A stretch of DNA of 42,967 nt from an uncultured Chloroflexota bacterium (lineage in GTDB: Bacteria > Chloroflexota > Dehalococcoidia > GIF9 > AB-539-J10), in assembly GCA_903884455.1 (NCBI GenBank), contig CAISEW010000055.1, positions 1-42,967 on the forward strand, read 5' to 3'. A program made the translations under genes and the position numbers. Below are positions 16,601 to 23,088 of this stretch, one piece after another. Numbering within the stretch: the first letter of the stretch is position 1; the number at the start of each line of letters is the position of its first letter. The notes beneath the pieces were generated by a model that was not told where the DNA came from, did not search any database, and saw only the letters and a program-made list of their open reading frames with translations.

Positions 16601-18142
16601 AAAATAAAGAAAGTAATTGAAGAGTACAAGCTTAATCGGGTTGTTGTGGCGTCTTGTACCCCGAGGACTCACGAACCTTTGTTCCGGGAAACAATCAGAA
16701 AGGCCGGGCTCAATCCGTATCTTTTCGAGATGGCGAATATTCGAGACCAGTGCTCCTGGGTACATATGCGTGAGCCGGATAAGGCAACTGAGAAGGCAAA
16801 AGACCTAATAAGAATGGCGGTAGCCAAAGCCAGGCTGATTGAGGCTCTGAAGCCTTTATCTCTTCCGGTCAACCGTGCGGCATTGGTTATTGGAGGAGGG
16901 GTGGCGGGAATGACCGGCGCCTTAACATTAGCGGAACAGGGATTCGAGGTTCATCTTATCGAGAAAAGCAACATGCTTGGTGGAGTAGCCAGAAGGATAC
17001 ATTACAATATTGACGGTGATGACGTCCAGCAATTTCTTGGCCAGCTTATTAAGAAAGTCCAGGAACACCCCAAGATTAGAGTATATACTGATACCTGGAT
17101 TGTGGACGTCCATGGGTATGTCGGCAACTTCACAACAGAAATAATGAGGTATAGAGGTAGGGTTATAGAAAAGATAGACCATGGTGTCACCATAATTGCC
17201 ACCGGAGCCGAAGAATATAAGCCGGATGAATATCTCTACGGAAGAGACCCCAGGGTGCTTACTCAACTTGAACTTGAAGAAGAAATAGTAAAGAAAAACC
17301 CGGACATCATCAACTGTGACAATCTGGTAATGATTCAGTGCGTGGGTTGTCGAAATGACGAACGGCCTTATTGCTCCAGGGTATGCTGCAACGAGGCAAT
17401 TAAGAACGCCTTGAAACTTAAAGAGATGAAACCTGAGATGAATATTTATGTCCTTTACCGGGATATAAGGACATACGGATTCTACGAGGAGTATTATGAA
17501 GAGGCGAGGCGGAAAGGGATTATCTTTTTGCATTACGATTTGGAAGATAAACCTCGGGTAAGGCAGGAGAGAAAAGGTAGTCAGCTTCTGCTCAGGATTC
17601 AGGTTAAGGATAAAGTGCTTGGCGATGAGGTAGCTATTGATGCTGACATCCTTGCCCTGAGTGTAGCGATGGCCTCTTCACCGGATGTGAGGGAGCTTGC
17701 CATGCTCTACAAGGTGCCCGTGAATCAAGATGGCTTCTTCCTGGAAGCGCATGTCAAACTTCGTCCTGTTGACTTTGCCACAGACGGGGTCTTTGTCTGC
17801 GGGCTGGCTCACGCGCCGAAATCCATTGAGGAAAGCATTGCCCAGGCGAAAGCTGCTGCCTCTCGTGCTACTACCATACTGGTTAAGGATGCCATAATTG
17901 GTGAAGGAATCGTTGCCTTCGTGAACGAGGCACTATGTAGTGGTTGTGGCGTATGCGAGGTCCTCTGCCCTTATGGAGCAATAGCTGTGGATCGAGAAAA
18001 GGGAGTTTCTGTTGTAAACGAAGCTCTGTGCAAGGGCTGTGGCACTTGTTGTGCTGCCTGTCCCTCCGGCGCTGTTCAGCAGCGAGGATTTACCAGACAA
18101 GAAATCTCGGCAATGCTTAGCGCTGCTTTGGCAGGAGTGTAA
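13670..18142 (+). CDS. hdrA: Giant double HdrA with inserted GltD-like module
   Basis: A 1490-residue fusion. The first HdrA begins at residue ~12 (VLVIGGGVGG) with ferredoxin Cys113/116/119/123. At ~163-570 it is interrupted by a GltD-like module (GAGPAGL, GIPEYRLP, GGGNTALD, YRRTRAEMPA). HdrA then resumes with CIQCLECVDRC (~632) and QCVGSRDAKHNRPYCSSVCC. A second HdrA starts at ~927 (GVFICHCG) with its own FAD fold (~1071), QCVGCRNDERPYCSRVCC and two terminal ferredoxins (~1422 and ~1453). The length is about twice that of normal HdrA. It should combine flavin bifurcation with NAD(P)H exchange. The module is very similar to that in the formate dehydrogenase at 1145. It follows hdrC by 15 bp. 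Confidence 0.9.
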   Translation: MEKQSGNGKIGAVLVIGGGVGGIQAALDLAESGYYVYLVEKSPSIGGVMAQLDKTFPTNDCSMCILSPKLVEVASHQNVSLLTYTEIESINGEAGNFNVKLRKKATYVDWEKCTGCGVCSEWCPVVMKSEFNTGLGPRRAIYTPFPQAVPKKCVIDKEEERLCHAACRDACPLHMNVPGYIKLIAEGQNEEAYKLIRATNPLPGICGRICYAPCQEACNRGQLDEPLAIRDLKRFATDDFDIEKLEVPAVEPTGKSVAIIGAGPAGLVAAHDLALKGHKAVIFEALPKPGGMLQVGIPEYRLPKEVVRKEIEYITKLGVEIKTGVEVGKHISLGELRGEFNAIFIGIGAHQGMELKVPGEDLPGVVQGVEFLRNVNLGKKVRVGRKVAVIGGGNTALDCARTAKRQGAEEVTILYRRTRAEMPASVEEIDAAEAEGIKIEFLVAPSRFIGDKRLSKVELIRMKLGAPDASGRPRPVPVEGSEFELPVNTVIAALGQAAKTDFVKELGVSLSKRGTIEVNPGTGATNIDGIFAGGDAVTGPAFVVDAMAAGRRAARSIDAFLRGMPLPVEERSEPQKLTAEEVQRLKNRFAEQPQHKMAEIPVEQRKGFEEVTLGYPISEACEEANRCLAGQVTGCIQCLECVDRCEAKAIDHSMKDTFEEVKVGAVVFAGGYECYNPTELYELGYGRLPNVVTSIEFERILSASGPFQGVLQRLSDGVPPQKIAFIQCVGSRDAKHNRPYCSSVCCTYAIKEAMIAKEHSTVPLDVTIFFMDLRTYGKDFDRYYERAREEIGIQFVRSKVYSVEAVDSTGDLVVRFTTEDGLTKTEKFSMVVLSVGFQSSPELVKLAKQVGIQLNPYGFCQTKPFSPVETSKPGIFVCGAFSAPKDIPETVMQASGAAGEISAFLASARNTLTKERVYPPEKDVLGEEPRIGVFICHCGINIGGYVNVPDATEFAKTLPNVVYAERNLFTCSQDTQEKIKKVIEEYKLNRVVVASCTPRTHEPLFRETIRKAGLNPYLFEMANIRDQCSWVHMREPDKATEKAKDLIRMAVAKARLIEALKPLSLPVNRAALVIGGGVAGMTGALTLAEQGFEVHLIEKSNMLGGVARRIHYNIDGDDVQQFLGQLIKKVQEHPKIRVYTDTWIVDVHGYVGNFTTEIMRYRGRVIEKIDHGVTIIATGAEEYKPDEYLYGRDPRVLTQLELEEEIVKKNPDIINCDNLVMIQCVGCRNDERPYCSRVCCNEAIKNALKLKEMKPEMNIYVLYRDIRTYGFYEEYYEEARRKGIIFLHYDLEDKPRVRQERKGSQLLLRIQVKDKVLGDEVAIDADILALSVAMASSPDVRELAMLYKVPVNQDGFFLEAHVKLRPVDFATDGVFVCGLAHAPKSIEESIAQAKAAASRATTILVKDAIIGEGIVAFVNEALCSGCGVCEVLCPYGAIAVDREKGVSVVNEALCKGCGTCCAACPSGAVQQRGFTRQEISAMLSAALAGV

Positions 18143-18293
18143 AAAATGCTAAGCACTAAATACCAAATGCTAAACAATACCAAAGCACTAATGTCCAAAA
18201 TTCAAAATAAAAAAGTTTTGGTATTTGAAATTAGAGATTTGAATTTGTTTAGAGCTTGGAATTTGGAATTTAGGATTTCTCCGAAGGAGTTAG
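18143..18293. repeat. A-rich CAAATGCTAAA / TTTGGAATTT word-repeat spacer
   Basis: This 150-bp gap between hdrA and mvhD is made of short degenerate words such as CTAAGCACTAAATACC, CCAAAATTCAAAATA and GGAATTTGGAATTTAGG. The left half is the A-rich strand and the right half the T-rich complement, so it can fold on itself. The same word style recurs at ~19510-19740 and ~31310-31380. Downstream lies the AAGGAGT site of mvhD. Confidence 0.6.
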
Positions 18294-18767
18294 ATGGATA
18301 ACTTTGAGCCCAGGATTGTTGGCTTCTGTTGCAATTGGTGTGCCTATGCCGGTGCTGATCTTGCCGGGATAAGCCGGTTCCAATATCCACCGAATTTAAG
18401 AATGATAAGGCTAATGTGTTCTGGAGCGGTAGCTCCTGTGTATATCCTGGAAGCCTTTAAGCTAGGAGCTGATGGTGTTTTTATCGGAGGATGTCACCCT
18501 AGAGATTGTCACTATCTGGAGGGGAACTACAAAACATTGAGGAGGATTTTGCTTCTCAAAAAGCTTTTGCCCCAGTTTGGAATCGAGCCAGAGCGGCTAA
18601 AGCTGGAGTGGGTCTCCGCTGCCGAGGGGCAGAGATTTGCTCAGGTTGTCACTGATTTTATTTCAGAAATCAAGAAGCTCGGCCCCGGTCCCTTGAAGGG
18701 GGACGCTCATGAGCTAGCCAAAGTTGCCCATCAGGCTGAAGCATCCAGTGTCCAGGCTCATAAATAA
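18294..18767 (+). CDS. mvhD: MvhD/FrhD-like [2Fe-2S] electron-transfer protein
   Basis: A 157-residue stand-alone MvhD. The motif FCCNWCAYAGADLAG carries Cys12/13/16, with further cysteines at 42, 67 and 72 (GGCHPRDCHY). In methanogens this subunit connects HdrA to hydrogenase or formate dehydrogenase. Here no hydrogenase is nearby and formate dehydrogenase is the natural partner, which is inference. A good AAGGAG site precedes the ATG. It is the free counterpart of the MvhD domain fused to the protein at 9543. Its stop is three bases from the stop of convergent mobA. Confidence 0.88.
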   Translation: MDNFEPRIVGFCCNWCAYAGADLAGISRFQYPPNLRMIRLMCSGAVAPVYILEAFKLGADGVFIGGCHPRDCHYLEGNYKTLRRILLLKKLLPQFGIEPERLKLEWVSAAEGQRFAQVVTDFISEIKKLGPGPLKGDAHELAKVAHQAEASSVQAHK

Positions 18768-18770
18768 CTT

Positions 18771-19385
18771 TTAGTTATCTTTGGGCAGCCACCCTCTCTC
18801 GGCTGCCAGTTTTCTTGCCTTATTCAGATCAGCCTGGCTATTTATATTGAAAAAGCTTAAGTGCTCCGGGTCAAAGCTGTTCATCTCGGCCTCTTCAACG
18901 TATTTCACCTTGACCATACTAAAGAGTTTGATAATCTGTCGCTCATCTTGCTCCAGCAATTCCTGGATGGGGGCTAAACAATTCTTAGAATAAACTGCGC
19001 ACAGGGGCTCTACTTTCTTTTTTATCCGGGGAACAACAACATCCAATGTTGAAGAGAGCTGAGTCATATACTCAAGCAAGCTCACGCTCAGAAACGGTGT
19101 ATCACAGCCAACAACGATGGCCCGCGAACTTGATGAAGCCATTAAACCTGAGTAAATGCCCCCCAGCGGGCCCTTCCCCGGATAAATGTCGGCTACCGTT
19201 TTTATCCTTACAGCCGAGGAGCAAGGAATCGCTTCGCCATGGGCAGTCGCTATGATGATTTCTGTGCTGAGGATAGTAAGGCAGTCAACTACCCACTGGA
19301 TAAGACTCTTACCCCCGATAGACTGAAGAGCCTTGCTCCGACCAAGCCTCGAACTTTTGCCACCGGCGAGAATAATAGAAGTCAT
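18771..19385 (-). CDS. mobA: Molybdenum cofactor guanylyltransferase MobA
   Basis: About 204 residues with the nucleotidyltransferase signature ILAGGKSSRLGRSKA at the N-terminus and the metal-binding VGCDTPF in the middle. MobA joins GMP to molybdopterin to form the MGD cofactor used by enzymes such as formate dehydrogenase at 1145-5194, which explains its presence near this cluster. The ATG at 19385 is preferred; a TTG six bases upstream is an alternative. It is convergent with mvhD. Confidence 0.88.
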   Translation of the reverse strand: MTSIILAGGKSSRLGRSKALQSIGGKSLIQWVVDCLTILSTEIIIATAHGEAIPCSSAVRIKTVADIYPGKGPLGGIYSGLMASSSSRAIVVGCDTPFLSVSLLEYMTQLSSTLDVVVPRIKKKVEPLCAVYSKNCLAPIQELLEQDERQIIKLFSMVKVKYVEEAEMNSFDPEHLSFFNINSQADLNKARKLAAERGWLPKDN

Positions 19386-19391
19386 GCTCAA

Positions 19392-19723
19392 AACGCCTGA
19401 AATACAAAGCTACGTTAGCATACTGGACAAAGCCAGGCAACCCCTCTACCTCCCTGTCATTGCGAGCCCCGACTTGTCGGGGCGTGGCAATCTCATTGGC
19501 TAAATCCTAAATAATGTCAAATTACAAAGCTCAAATGTCAAATCAAGTCCAAAATTCAAAGGACAAATCGGCATACATAGTTTTGGCATTTAGCCTGCCC
19601 GCTTGCCTTCGCTGAAGCTTTAGCGCAAGCAGGCCGAACAAATTCTTTGGCAGGCGGGACATTTGGATTTCAATTGTCATTTGGATTTTGATATTTGGGT
19701 TTGTTCAATTTTTGGGTTTTGAT
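19392..19723. repeat. Composite intergenic repeat region
   Basis: No gene is seen in ~330 bp between mobA and tsaD. 19457-19496 is a TCATTGCGAG unit with a perfect internal hairpin CCCCGAC-TT-GTCGGGG (19467-19482). 19500-19585 is A-rich CAAATGTCAAA words. ~19598-19640 is a hairpin-forming GCCTGC...GCAGGC unit containing CGCTGAAGCTTTAGCG. ~19660-19735 is the T-rich CATTTGGATTT word family, the inverse of the A-rich part. Confidence 0.65.
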
Positions 19724-19751
19724 TTGGCATTATGCCAAGAATTGCTATAAA
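19724..19751 (+). promoter_or_regulatory. Probable tsaD promoter with overlapping palindrome
   Basis: TTGGCA (19724-19729), a 16-bp spacer and TATAAA (19746-19751) would start RNA about five bases before the tsaD ATG. The -35 box lies in the palindrome TTGGCAT-T-ATGCCAA (19724-19738). The palindrome may simply come from the TTTGGCATT repeat word. Confidence 0.45.
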
Positions 19752-19762
19752 GTTAGCAGGAT

Positions 19763-20749
19763 ATGAAAATCCTGGGTATTGAAACCTCTTGTGATGAAAC
19801 TGCCGCTGCCGTGGTGGAGGACGGCAGCAGAATTATCTCCAATATTGTCGCTTCACAGATAGACATTCATGCTCGCTATGGCGGCGTAGTGCCCGAAGTT
19901 GCCGCAAGGCAGCATCTCCTCACTATTATCCCGGTTATCAGCCAGACAATGACTGAAGTCTCCTGGCAGGATATCAACGGCATTGCCGTGACCTTTGGCC
20001 CGGGGCTGGCCGGGTCGCTGTTGGTCGGCGTCAACGTGGCTAAGGCAATTGCCTTAGCCAAAAAATTACCTCTTATCGGGGTTAATCATCTTGAGGCACA
20101 TATCTATGCTAATTGGCTGGACTCCTCTCCACCTGGGGAAAAGGATAGAGTGAAATTCCCTTGCCTCTGTCTTGTTGTCTCCGGTGGACATAGTGATTTA
20201 GTATTGATGAAGGGGCACGGGCAATTTGAGAAGTTAGGGCGGACCCGTGATGACGCTGCCGGCGAAGCCTTTGACAAAGCAGCTAGAATCCTGGGCCTGG
20301 GCTACCCTGGGGGTCCGGCTATTGAGCAGGCCAGCCGCTCTGGAACCCCTTGCTTGCCTCTCCCCCGGGCCTGGCTCAAGGAAAGCCATGATTTCAGCTT
20401 CAGTGGCCTAAAAACGGCCTTGTGGCATCTTGTTCACAAGGGAGAAATCTCAGTGGCTGATGCCGCAGCCAGTTTCCAGTTGGCTGTAGTCGATGTGTTA
20501 GTTATCAAAACAATTGAGGCTGCCAGGCAATTGAAGGTGGAGCAAATTTTGCTGAGCGGTGGAGTGGCAGCCAATAAGATGTTAACCCAGCATTTCCTTG
20601 CCAACTCGCCAGTGTCGGTTCTTATTCCCCCTCCCCACTTATGTACTGACAATGCTGCTATGGTGGCTGCCTGTGGCTATTATCATTTACAAGCCGGCAA
20701 GATAAGCGGTTATGACCTGGATGTAGTGCCCAGTCTCAGTCTTGGCTAA
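19763..20749 (+). CDS. tsaD: tRNA N6-threonylcarbamoyladenosine transferase TsaD
   Basis: A 328-residue TsaD (Kae1/YgjD), the conserved enzyme that transfers threonylcarbamoyl to A37 of ANN-decoding tRNAs. It begins [10 protein letters not shown], carries the metal ligands His109 and His113 in NHLEAHIYA, has SGGHSDL and the [18 protein letters not shown] segment, and ends with [11 protein letters not shown] and DNAAM. Length and motifs are typical. A short GCAGG site lies just before the ATG. Upstream are only repeats, so it is probably its own transcription unit. Confidence 0.96.
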   Translation: MKILGIETSCDETAAAVVEDGSRIISNIVASQIDIHARYGGVVPEVAARQHLLTIIPVISQTMTEVSWQDINGIAVTFGPGLAGSLLVGVNVAKAIALAKKLPLIGVNHLEAHIYANWLDSSPPGEKDRVKFPCLCLVVSGGHSDLVLMKGHGQFEKLGRTRDDAAGEAFDKAARILGLGYPGGPAIEQASRSGTPCLPLPRAWLKESHDFSFSGLKTALWHLVHKGEISVADAAASFQLAVVDVLVIKTIEAARQLKVEQILLSGGVAANKMLTQHFLANSPVSVLIPPPHLCTDNAAMVAACGYYHLQAGKISGYDLDVVPSLSLG

Positions 20750-20759
20750 TCTATTAGCC
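20744..20759 (+). terminator. Weak terminator-like hairpin at tsaD end
   Basis: GGCTAA-TCTA-TTAGCC overlaps the tsaD stop codon and is followed by TTTG. The six-base stem and short T tract make it weak. Confidence 0.35.
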
Positions 20760-20782
20760 TTTGTTATGAGATCATCGGAATG

Positions 20783-20953
20783 CTACCCATAAATTTGAAG
20801 TAACAAAACAGGCAAATGTATGATGAGGTTAATAATCTCCGAAAGTTGCTCGTTGACAATTTGTCTATACGCATCCCGCTGCCAGTCTATAATTCGTTCA
20901 ATACTCACAAGCTTGCCTGAACCTGCTGGCGAGATTGAAAAAATCGGGGTCAT
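20783..20953 (-). CDS. Small ORF overlapping the HD-GYP gene stop (56 aa)
   Basis: A 56-codon frame begins with an ATG that overlaps the TGA stop of the HD-GYP gene (ATGA arrangement), the classic sign of translational coupling. The product starts MTPIFSISPAGSGK, has a charged middle (IERIIDWQRDAYRQ) and a hydrophobic C-terminal stretch (INLIIHLPVLLL) that could be a membrane or amphipathic helix. I do not recognise a family. Its coding status rests only on the overlap, the amino-acid composition and the absence of another explanation for this gap. Confidence 0.4.
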   Translation of the reverse strand: MTPIFSISPAGSGKLVSIERIIDWQRDAYRQIVNEQLSEIINLIIHLPVLLLQIYG

Positions 20954-22149
20954 GACCGTTGCGCACCGTGGTAGATTTTATCAAGCGAAGTTCCTACCTG
21001 CGTATGTGGCTCAAACTCAAACCTTTTGTTTCTAAAGAGCGTCAAACATGCGTCCACCGCCTTGGAGTCATACAGCACACCCTTGTTTTGTGATATTTCC
21101 TCTAACGCCTTGTCTATGCCTAGAGCTGCCCGGTAAGGCCGGTGAGAAGCCATAGCATCGACAACATCAGCTATGGCCAATATCCTCGCCTCCATGATGA
21201 TGTCTTCGCCTGATAGGCCTGAGGGATATCCGGAACCATCCATCCTTTCGTGGTGTTGAAGCACAATCTGGGCAACTGGCCACGGAAAGTCGATGGTCCT
21301 TAATATTTCGTAGCCGAGTCGTGGGTGTGCTTTAATCATCATAAATTCGGGTTCAGATAACCCATCGGGATTCATGAGGATTTCAGCAGGTACACGGACT
21401 TTGCCAATATCATGAATGAGTCCAGCTAGGCGGAGCCCACCAATCTGCTCTTTAGAAAGGCCCATTTCCTTCGCTATGGCACAGGCAAGCTGAGTTGCCC
21501 GTTGCTGATGACCTGCGGTATGAGGGTCCCTCATCTCGACTACGATGGTCATGGCCTGTATGGCGTGCTCCATGGCCCTTATTAGCCTCTCAGTGTTCTG
21601 CTTGGCTTCTTCCTGCGCCTGTTTTTGCTCGCTGATATCGCGAGCTATCGCCAGAACCTCGACAGGCCGTGCTTGGACGTCATGCAGGAAGGTATACTTA
21701 ACCTCGACTGGGACTAACGAGCCATCCTTGCGAATCAATTCTAGCTCTAACGTCCGCGACCTGGCGAGGTCCTTCTGGTCCCTATTGTCTATGCCCAGTT
21801 CCTCTTTCAGAAGCCCCGTTACAAGCTTGAATGAAACAGGAGTAAAGATTTCTTGCATGGGCCTAGCCATTGCTTCCTGAACACTATAGCCCAGCAGGCG
21901 CGTTATAGAGGGACTCATGTATGTGGGCCGCATGTTCATATCCACGGTCCACATGGCATCTGCGGCGTGCTCGACTATTAGACGGTAGCGTTCCTTACTG
22001 TCAAAAACTGCCCTTTCCACTCGCCTGCGTGTCCGTTTTGACATCAGCGGTTCGGTCGCCGCCTCATCCAGATCTACTTGCCGGTGAACTACGTTTCTGA
22101 CTAGTCCCGCACCCCTATCTTGTGCTTTTCTACGTGGTTTGGCCATCAT
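20950..22149 (-). CDS. PAS domain HD-GYP phosphodiesterase-type signalling protein
   Basis: 399 residues. After a basic N-terminus, a PAS domain runs from ~55 to 170 (RYRLIVEHAADAMWTVD, then PVEVLAIARDISEQ). A short coiled linker joins it to an HD-GYP domain from ~205 with LIHDIGKVRVP, HHERMDGSGYP (the GYP loop) and ADVVDAMASHRPYR. HD-GYP proteins hydrolyse cyclic di-GMP or related dinucleotides, with metal bound by the HD residues, all of which appear intact. There are no membrane segments, so it is cytoplasmic. A promoter lies ~170 bp upstream and a small ORF overlaps the stop. Confidence 0.9.
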   Translation of the reverse strand: MMAKPRRKAQDRGAGLVRNVVHRQVDLDEAATEPLMSKRTRRRVERAVFDSKERYRLIVEHAADAMWTVDMNMRPTYMSPSITRLLGYSVQEAMARPMQEIFTPVSFKLVTGLLKEELGIDNRDQKDLARSRTLELELIRKDGSLVPVEVKYTFLHDVQARPVEVLAIARDISEQKQAQEEAKQNTERLIRAMEHAIQAMTIVVEMRDPHTAGHQQRATQLACAIAKEMGLSKEQIGGLRLAGLIHDIGKVRVPAEILMNPDGLSEPEFMMIKAHPRLGYEILRTIDFPWPVAQIVLQHHERMDGSGYPSGLSGEDIIMEARILAIADVVDAMASHRPYRAALGIDKALEEISQNKGVLYDSKAVDACLTLFRNKRFEFEPHTQVGTSLDKIYHGAQRS

Positions 22150-22652
22150 ATACCTTCACTTAGCTATACTTAGTACTCACATTGTGGGCTCACCAGCAGG
22201 AACACAGAGCCCAGTTCACACGTCTACATATGCTCCATGAGTATTATGCGGACTATCGCAACTTTTTGACGCGCATACTCGACTATCATATTTATGTTAG
22301 TCTAAAATCAGTATTTCCTATGGAAACTATTATACTGCTACGCAAGAAATAGTCAATAGTTCTTTTGTGGGGCGCCTAGAACATGCCATACAGTTAGGAG
22401 TCACAAACGCTAGATTGTGACTTACTTATCAAAACAAGCTCCAGGTTGAAATTTTTGTGCCAGGACTATTTAGCCTGCAACCTTTTTCAATTAGAAGCAT
22501 TCTATCTATAGAGTGAAAAATTCCTCTCCTGGTACTTTTAGGCTATAGCCAGAAGATTTCGGTGTCCAGGTGTAGGACTTTTTGGTGATAGACAGGCTAT
22601 GCAGCTATTGTTAACATTATTCAAGGTGATAGTCAATCGAGGGAGTAAGAAA
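22150..22652. other. Gene-poor upstream region with leader hairpins
   Basis: No convincing gene. It contains the HD-GYP promoter and leader (to ~22322). GGGCTC (22186-22191) pairs with GAGCCC (22207-22212), forming a hairpin in the leader. AGTCACAA (22399-22406) pairs with TTGTGACT (22415-22422). I saw no match to a cyclic di-GMP riboswitch. Confidence 0.4.
22329..22356 (-). promoter_or_regulatory. Promoter for the HD-GYP gene
   Basis: On the minus strand, TTGACT (22351-22356), a 16-bp spacer and TATAAT (22329-22334). RNA would start near 22322, giving an unusually long ~170-nt leader before the ATG at 22149. Confidence 0.6.
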
Positions 22653-22850
22653 TTGGAAATGGAAGTAAAATGCCTCCAGGACGAGTTCGTGACTCTTAAA
22701 ACGGCAATCGAGGAGGCGATAATAAAGGGGCAAAAATCCGTAGCCGTCCTTAGTGACATTCCAGAGTCAGACCTGGTTTCCGATGAGGACTTTGCCCTCA
22801 CCGGCGTGAACGCAGGTTCGGGGGTTGTCGGCTGGGTCAACGATTTTTGA
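22653..22850 (+). CDS. Possible small acidic protein (65 aa)
   Basis: An open frame starting at TTG 22653 or ATG 22659. GGGAG at 22641-22645 is seven bases before the TTG, which favours that start. The product is acidic and mostly helical by appearance (LQDEFVTLKTAIEEAI), then SDIPESDLVSDEDFALTG, and ends GVVGWVNDF. I recognise no family and see no operon partner; the opposite strand is also open, so this may be chance. Confidence 0.3.
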   Translation: MEMEVKCLQDEFVTLKTAIEEAIIKGQKSVAVLSDIPESDLVSDEDFALTGVNAGSGVVGWVNDF

Positions 22851-23007
22851 GCTTACGCCTCAGTATTCCTTAACTAGCTAGAGGACACTGTGAACATCTT
22901 CCCTCTCGGCCTACCTTCCGGGCGATGGCAGTTGTATATCGTATCTCTTGACTTGCACAAAATGGCGATTTGTTACCTTTAGCCAGCTTCTCCAAAATGG
23001 TTATGTA

Positions 23008-23036
23008 TTGTTCACTCTCGTATATGGATGTATAAT
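23008..23036 (+). promoter_or_regulatory. Promoter of the PLD-helicase/methylase row
   Basis: TTGTTC (23008-23013), a 17-bp spacer and a perfect TATAAT (23031-23036). RNA would start near 23043, leaving a 46-nt leader before the helicase ATG. Confidence 0.6.
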
Positions 23037-23088
23037 TCCCATAACCAGAAAGATTTCCTAATGGATAGGTAAATAGCGAGACTATCTA

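Noticed and set aside
18146-18301. A 52-codon frame beginning at the ATG at 18146 and ending inside the mvhD start.
   Set aside because: It is formed entirely from the intergenic word repeats (typical phrases such as LVFEIRDLNLF) and has no ribosome site; such frames are common artefacts of this repeat type.
22150-22322. A cyclic di-GMP riboswitch before the HD-GYP gene.
   Set aside because: The conserved core sequences of the known classes were not found in the leader.
22538-22840. A 100-residue minus-strand frame in the gap before the helicase.
   Set aside because: Low-complexity Ser/Thr/Pro composition, no ribosome site, and it mirrors the slightly better plus-strand frame.
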